NCBI GenBank assembly: GCA_016794505.1
Contig: JAEUJZ010000102.1
Coordinates: forward strand, 1 to 64,000
Direction of reading: 5' to 3'
Length of the DNA stretch: 64,000 bases
Origin: Myxococcales bacterium
GTDB lineage: Bacteria; Myxococcota_A; Polyangia; Palsa-1104; JAEUJZ01
Part shown: piece by piece, positions 1 through 7,985 of the stretch
How the letters are laid out: each line of letters opens with the position of its first letter
Position numbering within the stretch: the stretch's first letter is position 1
Position numbers and translations under genes: made by a program
The notes under the pieces: model-generated
The model's database searches: none
Told to the model about the DNA's origin: nothing
What the model saw: the letters and a program-made list of their open reading frames with translations, nothing else

Positions 1-63
1 TAAAACCTCCTGGGCCGATGGTACTGCAGGGGACAACCCTGTGGGAGAGTAGGTCGCCGCCAA
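1..63 (+). rRNA. rrf: 5S ribosomal RNA, 3' part (cut by window edge)
   Basis: The first bases match the conserved 3' portion of bacterial 5S rRNA: GGGCCGATGGTACTG (loop E/helix IV region) followed by GGGAGAGTAGGTCGCCGCC near the 3' terminus. About half of the roughly 117-nt molecule lies before the window. A rho-independent terminator follows within about 10 bases, so this is the end of an rRNA operon whose 16S and 23S genes lie to the left. The exact 3' end is uncertain by a few bases. Confidence 0.9.
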
Positions 64-73
64 GAATCCCCTT

Positions 74-103
74 AAAAGCCCACTCTCCGGAGTGGGCTTT
101 TTT
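74..103 (+). terminator. Rho-independent terminator of the rRNA operon
   Basis: An 8-bp perfect stem (GCCCACTC at 78-85, GAGTGGGC at 90-97) with a TCCG tetraloop is flanked by AAAA and followed by six T residues. It lies immediately downstream of the 5S 3' end. Confidence 0.92.
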
Positions 104-155
104 CTTTTCTCCTTCCCTCTTCCTTCCCTTCCTTCGCTATCCTTGAGCTTCTCTC

Positions 156-1484
156 ATGGGTCCTTCTTGGCGCGCCGAACTTCGGCCCCATCTCCTCTCC
201 CTCTCCCCCTCTGCCTGGAACTCGCTCCTTGAGCCCGACGACCAGCCTCTCCTTTCCTGGGAGTTCCTCGAAGCGCTCGAGCGCACTGGCTGTGTGGGGG
301 AAGGCACAAACTGGCATCCCATGCATATTTTGCTTTGGCGTAGCCAGCCAGAGCGTGCATCTGCATCAGACAATCTGGTTGCTGCCGCTCCCTGTTACTT
401 GAAGCACGACAGCGATGGAGAATGGGTGTTCGATCTCGACTGGGCAATGTTCGCAGAGAGCCTGGGTCGCGCATACTTTCCGAAACTCGTCGTCTCGGTT
501 CCATTCAGCCCAGTGACAGGGGGGCGCCTGCTTATTTCCGCTCAGCTGACTCAGGAAGAGCGACGGGAGGTGCGTCAGGCACTTCTTCAAGCCCTTCGCC
601 AAGTCGTGCAGGCAGCCGGGCTGTCATCGGCGCATGTCCTATTTCCGCGCATGGACGATGGCTTGGCCACAGAGCTCCGCGACCAAGGTTTCCTGCTACG
701 CCGTCAAGAGCAGTACCACTTCTTGAACAAGAACTACGGGGGCTTTGACGATTTCCTAGGCCAGCTGAGAGGCCATCGGAGGACCTCTATCCGTCGAGAA
801 AGGCGAGCTCTCTATAATGCTGGCGTGCGCGTCTGTACGTATCGTGGACTCGATCTCCAAGGCGGCTTTGATCAGACGCAGTTGGACGCCATGTTCGACA
901 TGTACCACGCGACTTCGGTCCGCTATACAGGGGGCGCACCCTATCTAAACCGAGCGTTCTTTCAGCTTTGCGCGGAAAGACTCGGCAATCGCTTGGAATT
1001 AGTTCTTGCGCATGGGCCAGACGGCAAACTGATGGCCGGAGCCTGGAACTTGCGAGGAGATACTCGCCTGTTTGGCCGCTATTGGGGTGTTGCGCCGGAT
1101 TCCGACGTTCCATTTCTGCATTTCGAGGTTTGCTACTATCACTCGATTGAGCGCTGCATTGCAGAAGGCATGAGAGTGTTCGAGCCTGGGCACGGTGGGG
1201 AACACAAATTACTGCGTGGATTCACCCCGGTATATACTCATAGCGCGCATTATCTGAGAGAATCAGCCCTTCGACAGCCCATCGCCATGTTCTTGCGCGA
1301 CGAAACACGGTGGGTCCATGCTTCGTTTGCGGCCGCGAGTCTTCGGTGTCCCATCCGGCTGCCCAAAGAGCAGCAGGATGACCGCAGCCAGCCCGACGTA
1401 CATCTGCCCCGGTCTGGGGATTCGCCCTGGGAGCTTGATCCAGGCATTAGTCAGTCCGTAGGGAAGAAAACAGAGGGTGCGTAG
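156..1484 (+). CDS. GNAT-like N-acyltransferase, COG3146 (FemAB_like/DUF482) family
   Basis: A 442-residue soluble protein. It shows the family's conserved blocks in order: PLLSWEFLEALERTGCV near residue 32, KHDSDGEWVFDLDWA near 85, FPKLVVSVPFSPVTGGRLL near 108, FLNKNYGGFDDFLGQLRGHR near 190, and a C-terminal GMRVFEPGHGGEHKLLRGF near 350. Members are predicted peptidyl or amino-group acyltransferases with two GNAT-like folds, related to FemAB; their substrate is generally unknown, and none is visible here. The ATG at 156 has no strong Shine-Dalgarno sequence, but family similarity begins soon after it. The last 60 or so residues are polar and poorly conserved. It stands alone between the rRNA operon and a response regulator. 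Confidence 0.85.
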   Translation: MGPSWRAELRPHLLSLSPSAWNSLLEPDDQPLLSWEFLEALERTGCVGEGTNWHPMHILLWRSQPERASASDNLVAAAPCYLKHDSDGEWVFDLDWAMFAESLGRAYFPKLVVSVPFSPVTGGRLLISAQLTQEERREVRQALLQALRQVVQAAGLSSAHVLFPRMDDGLATELRDQGFLLRRQEQYHFLNKNYGGFDDFLGQLRGHRRTSIRRERRALYNAGVRVCTYRGLDLQGGFDQTQLDAMFDMYHATSVRYTGGAPYLNRAFFQLCAERLGNRLELVLAHGPDGKLMAGAWNLRGDTRLFGRYWGVAPDSDVPFLHFEVCYYHSIERCIAEGMRVFEPGHGGEHKLLRGFTPVYTHSAHYLRESALRQPIAMFLRDETRWVHASFAAASLRCPIRLPKEQQDDRSQPDVHLPRSGDSPWELDPGISQSVGKKTEGA

Positions 1485-1849
1485 CTCGGCCACATGATCT
1501 TTTCCCGTCGCCATCTGACGCGTGCCCACTCATCCATCGGCGATGGCAGCACCCACATTAGGCCGGTCCTGGAGCAGCCGTTCAGCTATGTGGAGCGGCG
1601 CGCGGAAAGACTAATGGTTTGACGCGGTAGCGGTGGACGTGATACTCAATCATAGCGGACATCTTACAGAGCGCTGACCGAAGGATCTTAGAGACAGACA
1701 ATAGATCCGGCTTGTCTGAACCGCTCGGCGTCGGGACGAAAATGAAGCGCGGACTGCTCTGCCGGCTTCATGATCCATGCCATGAGGCGCTGTGTGGCCA
1801 GCCGCAAGGACAGGCTGCTCAAGTCGGGAGTCAGGGAGAAACGGACGAA
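1485..1849. other. Intergenic region (365 bp) with one candidate promoter
   Basis: No gene or strong hairpin is seen. A candidate promoter at 1619-1646 points into the response regulator. An in-frame TTG at 1712 would extend that gene by 46 residues, but the extension shows no family similarity. Confidence 0.5.
1619..1646 (+). promoter_or_regulatory. Candidate sigma-70 promoter for the response regulator
   Basis: TTGACG (1619-1624) and GATACT (1641-1646) are separated by 16 bp, about 200 bp before the ATG at 1850. The -35 matches 5 of 6 positions and the -10 only 4 of 6. This is a pattern match without experimental support. Confidence 0.3.
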
Positions 1850-2746
1850 ATGCCCAAGCAAATCCTGCTCGTCGAGGACAGTGTCACCATGCAGAAGGTG
1901 GTGCAGATCACCTTCGCCCGTGAGGACTACCAGATCGTTGCTACTACCAACGTCGATGATGCCCTGGCTAAGTGCCGTGAGCAGAAACCAGACATTGTGC
2001 TGGCCGATGCGAGCTTGCCTGGCAAGACGGGCTATGAGCTGGCAACGAGCCTGCGTGCAGATGCAGGCCTAAAAGATGTCCCGGTGCTCCTCATGACGGG
2101 CCACTTCAATCCATACGACGAGCCCCGCGCGCAAAAGTCGGGAATCGACGCGCACATTGTCAAACCGTTCGATACTCAGTCCCTTATTGACAAAGTTGCG
2201 ACCCTCGTCAAAGGGCGCACCTTTGGTGCAACGGTGCCTGCCTCTGTGCCCGCGAAGCCGGTACCCGAAGCGGTGCCACCGGTAGTCAAGCCAGTCGTAG
2301 CAGCCTCGGCGCCTGAGCAGCGCTCTACGATGATGGGCATGGCGCCAAACGCGCCAGCTGCAGCAGCGCCACGGCCTGCGCCTGTGCCCGCGGGCAGTGC
2401 CCGCAATGCCGCGAGTCAGCCGGGTTCTCCACTTGTGTCCGCGAGTCCGTCACCCACTACGGAAGGAAGCCGTATGCCCGAGCCCGTCCGCACGAGTGCC
2501 TCGCCTGCTGGCATCCCGAGCCAAGTGCCCCAGATGCCGCGTCCGTCGCTGATTCCGCGTGCGCCTGTTCCCGCCCCTATCTTGGCAGCCTTAGAACGCA
2601 TCGCTGCGCGAGGCGCAGAATACGATGCCATTGCCAAGCTCAGCGCCGAAGCGATCCAGCAGATCGTGTGGGAAATCGTTCCCGAGCTCGCCGAGGTCAT
2701 AATCCGTGCGGAAGTGGACCGTCTGGCCAAGGAACGAAAGGCCTAG
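1850..2746 (+). CDS. Response regulator with Pro/Ala-rich linker, RomR-like
   Basis: A 298-residue protein. Residues 1-125 form a CheY-like receiver: LLVEDS at the start gives the acidic pair, VLADASLPGKTGYE carries the phospho-acceptor Asp, LLMTGH holds the conserved Thr, and IVKPFD the conserved Lys. A low-complexity Ala/Pro linker of about 120 residues follows. It ends in a conserved helix with VWEIVPELAEVIIRAEVDRL, a motif common at the C-terminus of deltaproteobacterial single-domain regulators and resembling the architecture of Myxococcus RomR, a cell-polarity and motility protein. There is no DNA-binding domain. I chose the ATG at 1850 because it follows AGGGAGA and directly starts the receiver fold. 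RomR identity is inferred from architecture, not shown. Confidence 0.8.
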   Translation: MPKQILLVEDSVTMQKVVQITFAREDYQIVATTNVDDALAKCREQKPDIVLADASLPGKTGYELATSLRADAGLKDVPVLLMTGHFNPYDEPRAQKSGIDAHIVKPFDTQSLIDKVATLVKGRTFGATVPASVPAKPVPEAVPPVVKPVVAASAPEQRSTMMGMAPNAPAAAAPRPAPVPAGSARNAASQPGSPLVSASPSPTTEGSRMPEPVRTSASPAGIPSQVPQMPRPSLIPRAPVPAPILAALERIAARGAEYDAIAKLSAEAIQQIVWEIVPELAEVIIRAEVDRLAKERKA

Positions 2747-2876
2747 ACTTCGAGCCTGCGAGAGGTCCCAGCAGCACGCTGCCACTACCGAGCGCTGCGA
2801 AGGCCTGAGGTTGAGATCCTCGTTGTGTTACGCGCATCGCAGCGGGAGACGTGCCCAGCACAGGCCCAACCAAAGA

Positions 2877-2904
2877 TTGACACGCAGGTTCTCTCAAGTA
2901 GACT
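2877..2904 (+). promoter_or_regulatory. Candidate sigma-70 promoter upstream of the TraA/TraB-like gene
   Basis: A consensus -35 TTGACA (2877-2882) and TAGACT (2899-2904) are spaced by 16 bp. It would give a leader of about 130 nt. A small inverted repeat, TCTCTC-N5-GAGAGA (2911-2927), lies at the expected transcript 5' end. Confidence 0.4.
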
Positions 2905-3040
2905 GACAACTCTCTCAAAATGAGAGACAAACCCTGTTAGTGCCACGTGCAGCAGCACCGCCACCAGTTGCTGCCTGCAAGCGTTTCGCCGAACGGCAGA
3001 GTTAGCGAGACATGTTTTTCAAGACCACCGAGGTAGACAC

Positions 3041-6000
3041 ATGCAACATCGCCTGATAGTCCCGATGGTGTGTGGCCTTGCGGCGTTTTCTGGATCCGCA
3101 CATGCTGCCCCCGTCACACTCGACAAGAGCCAGGCTGTCGCCGAAGCCCGGCGTGATCTTGGTACCGGCGTCTGCGGTACCGCGATCAACTACAAGAACA
3201 TGCGCCTCAACGAGATTACCGAGGCGGTGGAGCTGCTGAACGCACCGAAGAGCGATATGCGCATTGTCGGGCGCACGTCGGTTCTCTTCGACAACATCAA
3301 CTTCCGCAACAACTACGCAGGCTCCTCTGGTGAGTTTACGGCTCCCGATGCGTTCGACACGTACCTGCCGTACAGCAGTGCGCCGATGTCGATGCCGCAG
3401 GGCAATGATGCCAACATCGCGTTCCGTCTGCGTGGCTACTTGAATGTCACCAGCACCAACGGCGGCCAGCCCGTCGCCCTGGGCTTGAACTGCAACGATG
3501 CGTGCTCTCTGCGCATCGGCAAGAACAAGACCGAGCTTGTGCGCGCCGACGAGGACGATGCCGTTCTGACGGGTACGCGCGTGCGTCAGGTGATCTTTAA
3601 GGACACCGGCCTGTATCCCATCGAGCTTGTGTACTTCCAGAACGCCAACGAGGGCTTCCTGGAGTGGGCGCGCACCAGCATGCCTGCCAGCGGCGAGGGC
3701 AGCAGCGATGGGCCTCCCGCAGGCGATGCCATCACCACGTTCGACAAGTCGCGCTGGAAGATCGTCACGGCAACAGACCTCTTCAGCTCGCTCACCGGCA
3801 GCAACCCATCCTGCCAAGAGTGTGGCGCCGCCGGTATGGACTGCACAGGTGGCAGCTATTGCGGAGACGGTCTATGCCAGCCCTGCAACGTGCCTGATCA
3901 CTGCGGGCCAAGCTGCGTAGCCTGCCCCGCAAATGCTCGTCTGTGCCAGAACGATAAGTGCGTGCAGTGTACCTCGGACGCGATGTGCCCTGCGGGTCAA
4001 GCCTGCACCAACGGTATGTGCGGTTCGCCGACTCCTTGCACCAGCGATACAGAATGTCTCGGCAGTGGCAAGGTCTGTGATCCGAAGACACGTACCTGCA
4101 CCCAGCCGCCGATGGCCTGCACGGTCGACGGGCAGTGTCCAGCTGGGCAGATCTGCCAGGATGGATTCTGCCGAGTGAAGCCGATTTCTTGCGGCAGCGA
4201 CTCCGCCTGTCCGATGGGGCAGTTCTGTGATACCGGCAAGGGCATCTGCCAAGAGAAGAACCGCTTCTTGTATGAGGGAGGCTTGGCTGGCTGCAGCACA
4301 GCGGGCTCGCACGAAGGCGGCAGCCATGCCGGCACCTTGGCTCTCTTTGCGCTGTCGCTGCTAGGCCTGGGCCTGATTGCTCGCCGTCGTAGCAACGATC
4401 TGCGCACCAGGTCGCGCGGCATACTGGCGCTTGTTCCGCTTTTTTTTTGCGTGACGGGAAGTGACGCGCACGCCCAAGTCCAAGCCCCAGCACAAAGTAT
4501 CTCCCTGAATGCACAGCAGTTTCGACCCGCCATCGGTCCCGAGAACATCTTCACCGTAGAAGGCACGCGAACCCCTGGAAAGTGGGTTCCAATGGCCAAT
4601 GTCTGGTTCGAATACGCGCGCATGCCTCTGACCGTATTCGATACGGCGACCAAGATGCGCAGCCCCGTTGTGCCGGACATGCTGACCGTTCATCTGACGG
4701 GCGGCATCGGCCTGACGCGCTGGCTGTCCTTGGGGGTGGACCTGCCTATCGTCGTTTTTCAGACAGGGGAGCGCCCCATCGGTGTATCGGGCGATCTAAA
4801 GCAGGATCTCAGCTCAGCAGGCATCGGTGACCTCCGTGTCGTCGGCAAAGTGCGCATCCTCGACAACAGCGAGGGCGGATTCGGCCTAGCCTTTGTGCCG
4901 CAGGTAACCATTCCCACCGGCTCGGGTAACGAGTTTCGTGGTGACGACGCAGGTGGTATCGAGCCGCGCTTCGCGCTCGACTACAAGACCAAGAAGGGCT
5001 TCATCGTTGCGCTCAACCTGGGCGTCATGATTCGTACGTCGGACCAGGAATGGCGGAACGTTCGTGTTTCTCACCAGGCTCGCTATGGTCTCGGAGCGTA
5101 CCTGCCCTTGCCCATGGGCTTTGGCGCGCTCGCTGAGCTAAATGGCGCCACCAGTTTCCTGAACAGCGAGAGCATCTATAGCCCCCTTGAAGGCTACATC
5201 GGCGGTCGCTGGGTTCATCGCAACACAGGCATCACCGTGAACCTGGGCGGAGGTCCGGGCCTTTCGCCCTCGGCGACTACCGCGCAGGCTCGTGTGTTCG
5301 CCAGCATTGGTTACCTGCCCATCGCGCAGAAGAAAGCGGAGCCGATCAAGCCGCTGCCGCCGGTTGTGGATCTGGATCCCGACCGCGATGGTGTGATTGG
5401 CACCAATGACAAGTGTCCGACGATCTGGGGCCCAGCCGAAAACCAGGGCTGCCCCGAGGTCGACACCGACAAGGATGGCCTGCTCGACAAGGAAGACAAG
5501 TGCCCGCTTGAGCCAGGTCCGAAGGAAAACCAGGGCTGCCCCGACACCGATCGCGACAAGGATGGCCTGTTTGATCGCCTCGACAGCTGCCCCGATCAGC
5601 CCGGACCGGTTGAGAACAATGGCTGCCCGCTGGCCGACTCCGACAAGGACGGCATTGTCGACCGCGATGACAAGTGCCCATACGAGCCTGGCGTCAAGGA
5701 ACACAATGGCTGCCCGGCGCCGCGGAAGTACATCAACGTCACGGAGAACAAGATCGAGCTGCTGCAGAAGATCCTGTTCGCGACGAACAAGGCGGACATC
5801 AAGCCGGCTTCGTTCGACCTGCTGAACGAAGTGGTCGATGTCATGAAGCGCCGTGAGAAGATGCGTGTCCACATCGAGGGTCACACGGACATCCGCGGTA
5901 CGCTGCAGTGGAACATGAAGCTGTCGCAGATGCGCGCTGAGTCAGTGAAGCAGTACCTGATTCAGAAGGGTGTCGCGGCGGACCGCTTGACCTCCGATGG

Positions 6001-6100
6001 CTATGGCCCGACGCGGCCGGTGCCAGGCTGCGAGAACCTCAAGACGACGGTCTGCTTCGACAAGAACCGCCGCACCGAGTTCATGATCGTCCAGCAGTAA
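3041..6100 (+). CDS. Outer-membrane-exchange-like protein: TraA-like half fused to TraB-like OmpA half
   Basis: A 1019-residue exported protein. Residues 1-22 are a signal peptide ending SAHA. Residues about 95-215 are PA14/lectin-like (LRIGKNKTELV, GLYPIELVYF). Residues 257-405 are Cys-rich repeats of the CxxDxxCPxGQxC type. Residues 416-449 form a MYXO-CTERM-like tag: Gly-Cys, a hydrophobic stretch, then ARRR. A second signal-like segment (458-478, ending DAHA) follows, then a beta-barrel-like region to about 775, four thrombospondin type-3 Ca-binding repeats (776-892) and an OmpA peptidoglycan-binding domain (905-1019, EGHTDIRG and NRRTEF). In Myxococcus, TraA (PA14, Cys-rich, MYXO-CTERM) and TraB (barrel plus OmpA) are separate partners that mediate kin recognition and outer membrane exchange. 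Here both architectures lie in one open frame. Whether the product stays one chain, is cleaved, or arises by slippage at T9 (4440-4448) is open. Confidence 0.78.
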   Translation: MQHRLIVPMVCGLAAFSGSAHAAPVTLDKSQAVAEARRDLGTGVCGTAINYKNMRLNEITEAVELLNAPKSDMRIVGRTSVLFDNINFRNNYAGSSGEFTAPDAFDTYLPYSSAPMSMPQGNDANIAFRLRGYLNVTSTNGGQPVALGLNCNDACSLRIGKNKTELVRADEDDAVLTGTRVRQVIFKDTGLYPIELVYFQNANEGFLEWARTSMPASGEGSSDGPPAGDAITTFDKSRWKIVTATDLFSSLTGSNPSCQECGAAGMDCTGGSYCGDGLCQPCNVPDHCGPSCVACPANARLCQNDKCVQCTSDAMCPAGQACTNGMCGSPTPCTSDTECLGSGKVCDPKTRTCTQPPMACTVDGQCPAGQICQDGFCRVKPISCGSDSACPMGQFCDTGKGICQEKNRFLYEGGLAGCSTAGSHEGGSHAGTLALFALSLLGLGLIARRRSNDLRTRSRGILALVPLFFCVTGSDAHAQVQAPAQSISLNAQQFRPAIGPENIFTVEGTRTPGKWVPMANVWFEYARMPLTVFDTATKMRSPVVPDMLTVHLTGGIGLTRWLSLGVDLPIVVFQTGERPIGVSGDLKQDLSSAGIGDLRVVGKVRILDNSEGGFGLAFVPQVTIPTGSGNEFRGDDAGGIEPRFALDYKTKKGFIVALNLGVMIRTSDQEWRNVRVSHQARYGLGAYLPLPMGFGALAELNGATSFLNSESIYSPLEGYIGGRWVHRNTGITVNLGGGPGLSPSATTAQARVFASIGYLPIAQKKAEPIKPLPPVVDLDPDRDGVIGTNDKCPTIWGPAENQGCPEVDTDKDGLLDKEDKCPLEPGPKENQGCPDTDRDKDGLFDRLDSCPDQPGPVENNGCPLADSDKDGIVDRDDKCPYEPGVKEHNGCPAPRKYINVTENKIELLQKILFATNKADIKPASFDLLNEVVDVMKRREKMRVHIEGHTDIRGTLQWNMKLSQMRAESVKQYLIQKGVAADRLTSDGYGPTRPVPGCENLKTTVCFDKNRRTEFMIVQQ

Positions 6101-6167
6101 GTCGCGCGCGATGCGGGAGGGTCCCGCGTCGCATCGTGCCCACCGTTCCCCTCAATCTCGCAAGATC

Positions 6168-6208
6168 AAACCCCCAGCAGGCCTCGTCGGTCGGCTGGGG
6201 GTTTCTAT
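6168..6208 (+). terminator. Rho-independent terminator after the TraA/TraB-like gene
   Basis: An 11-bp perfect inverted repeat, AAACCCCCAGC (6168-6178) and GCTGGGGGTTT (6194-6204), has a 15-nt loop and is followed by T-rich sequence. It lies about 70 bp after the stop codon at 6100. Confidence 0.85.
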
Positions 6209-6217
6209 TTGCTCAGC

Positions 6218-6411
6218 TGACTCGCCCCCGAAGTTAGGTCCGCTTGACCCGCCCCCGAAGCTAGGTCCGCTTGTTGTGTGGGTCCTGCACCAAGCATTGA
6301 CTGACGTGCGCGGACCCTTATGGATCCGAGTCGCTGGGGCCCAAGGGCACCGCAAGGCGAAGCGGTCGAGGTGAGCTGCTTTGGTGCGGAGCTAACTTCG
6401 GGGGCGGGTCA
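6218..6411. repeat. Paired direct and inverted repeats, possible remnant of a small mobile element
   Basis: A 29-bp unit starting TGACTCGCCCCCGAAGTTAG (6218-6246) is followed at a 27-bp period by a near copy starting TGACCCGCCCCCGAAGCTAG (6245-6273). A 20-bp inverted copy, CTAACTTCGGGGGCGGGTCA, is at 6392-6411. The outer copies bracket about 195 bp with no credible gene. This geometry fits terminal inverted repeats of a miniature or decayed transposable element, but no transposase remnant and no clear target-site duplication were found. The span lies in the 328-bp stretch between the TraA/TraB-like gene and the anti-sigma gene. Confidence 0.45.
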
Positions 6412-6428
6412 GGACGACTGCCAGCGGG

Positions 6429-7985
6429 CTAGTAGGCCGCAGCGGAATCCGCCGCTGATTTCTGAGGCGGGGTAGGCTTCGCGCGAGCCGGGGCGGCGCG
6501 TTTGCTGCGAAGCGCATCGCGCGGCGCCGGAGCTGCCACGGCGGTTCCCTGCGGCGATTCCATCGGCTGTGCGAGCATCTGGCGTTCCGCATTCTGCGGG
6601 GTGGCGGGAATGCCTTGGGGACTGCAGCTGCGCTGCCACTGCGCACGCGCTTCCACCAGCCCGCGGGTCGCCGGAAAGGACTGCTCGACTCGTACGAGCG
6701 CGGCGTTCGCTTCAGCGCAGCGACCTTGCCGCAGCAGATCTTGTACGGCTGTCAGCAGAGGCAAGCCGCTGCCACGATCGACGTTGTTTGTCTGCGCAGC
6801 CGGCGTCGCTTGCACATTCTGTGCGTAGCTAGGCCCAGCGTTTGTCTCGCGCGAGCGCAGGCTGTTGGTGCGCGCGTTGTTTCGGCTCTCGTCTTCTGCT
6901 GCAGATTTATCGCTCGGCTCGGCTTGAGCGAGTCGCTCGGGTTCCTGCGGTGCCGTCGGAGCCGGTGCGCCCTGAACGGCTGCTTGGCCAGCGCCTCCTG
7001 GCATGGCACCCAGCTCTTGATTCGCCAGTTCTTCGATGATGCGCTGGTTGCGTCGGGCCTGCGTCTGAGCCACGCCCGCTCGCACGCCACCCTCTGCGTC
7101 TCCGCCAGACGGTGCCGCGACGGGCGGAGGCGCCGCATATCTGCCTGATGCTGCTGGCGCTGAGTCCTTCCTTCCGTCGTCCATGGGACGGCTTGGCAGC
7201 TCTGCGCTCTCGGTCCGCGTGGAAGCAGACTTTGCGGGGGGCGGGAAGGGGTCATTCAGAGCCATCAGCTGGCCGTCGAGCGAGGCTTTGCCCTTGTTCT
7301 TTGCTTGCGCTGGCGTCGCCGGTCTGTCTGGTTGAGGCGGGCTCACCGGGGCCTTGCGCTCTGGTTCCCGAGCCAGCGTATCGCTTGCAGCGTTGCGGGA
7401 CAGCTGAGCCCAGACGGTAGGCTCCTCAGCCTTGGGCTGCGCGCGGTCGCTCTTTTTCGCGGCTACATGTGGTGCGTCTACGGTCGTTGGCAAGGCCGCG
7501 GGTGCTGCCTCGCTTGGCAGTGCCACAGGCTGACTCGGCGCCGACGCCGGAGCCTTGGCAAGGCCGCTCTCTGCGGGCTGCTGTGGCGCTGGAGCCTGCG
7601 TCTTGAAGACCACCCAGAACAGCGCCGCTGCCGCCGCGGCAAAGATACCGGCAGCAGGGTTTGCAAAGATACGGCGGAGAGACCGAGGCTGGAAAGCCAG
7701 CAGCTTGCCTCCGCCTTCCTTGGTTGGGTCGCTTTGCTGGTTCGCAGCGACGTGCTGCGCGGCCTGTTGCATCAGCAAGGCCGTCATCCGCTGCGCCGAT
7801 TCTGCGGACTGCTCGGGGCGTGGAAGCTCGGCAAACACGCGGCGTACGCGTCGGTGGCCCTCAAGCTCCTCGCGCAGGGTCGCGTTGTTCGCTAGCTCTG
7901 CCTCGACCTGTGTGCGCGCTTCGGCATCCAGCTCTCCGTAGAGATAGTCGAGCAACCGCTCTTCGTTTCGCTGTGGTTGCGTCAT
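6429..7985 (-). CDS. Membrane-anchored anti-sigma factor-like protein
   Basis: A 518-residue protein. The N-terminus (ERLLDYLYGELDAEA, residues 9-23) resembles the anti-sigma domain of ECF partners but lacks the HxxxCxxC zinc motif. A single membrane helix lies at about 110-128. The rest is a long Ala/Pro/Gln-rich, low-complexity region, and a short helical-repeat-like segment near 415-465 (LLRQGRCAEANAAL) could be a TPR-like remnant. The start codon overlaps the stop of the sigma gene (ATGA), which indicates translational coupling and a sigma/anti-sigma pair. The presumed role is to hold the ECF sigma factor at the membrane until an envelope signal arrives. The 3' end abuts the repeat element at 6218-6411. 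Confidence 0.75.
   Translation of the reverse strand: MTQPQRNEERLLDYLYGELDAEARTQVEAELANNATLREELEGHRRVRRVFAELPRPEQSAESAQRMTALLMQQAAQHVAANQQSDPTKEGGGKLLAFQPRSLRRIFANPAAGIFAAAAAALFWVVFKTQAPAPQQPAESGLAKAPASAPSQPVALPSEAAPAALPTTVDAPHVAAKKSDRAQPKAEEPTVWAQLSRNAASDTLAREPERKAPVSPPQPDRPATPAQAKNKGKASLDGQLMALNDPFPPPAKSASTRTESAELPSRPMDDGRKDSAPAASGRYAAPPPVAAPSGGDAEGGVRAGVAQTQARRNQRIIEELANQELGAMPGGAGQAAVQGAPAPTAPQEPERLAQAEPSDKSAAEDESRNNARTNSLRSRETNAGPSYAQNVQATPAAQTNNVDRGSGLPLLTAVQDLLRQGRCAEANAALVRVEQSFPATRGLVEARAQWQRSCSPQGIPATPQNAERQMLAQPMESPQGTAVAAPAPRDALRSKRAAPARAKPTPPQKSAADSAAAY

Noticed and set aside
1712..1849. TTG start giving a 344-residue response regulator
   Set aside because: The extra 46 residues lack similarity and the ATG at 1850 has a ribosome site and begins the receiver fold.
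4600..4620. GGTTCGAATAC resembling a tRNA T-loop
   Set aside because: It lies inside the coding sequence of the TraA/TraB-like gene and no cloverleaf can be drawn around it.
6111..6374. Small plus-strand open frame after the TraA/TraB-like gene
   Set aside because: It spans the terminator and the repeat element and has no ribosome site or similarity.
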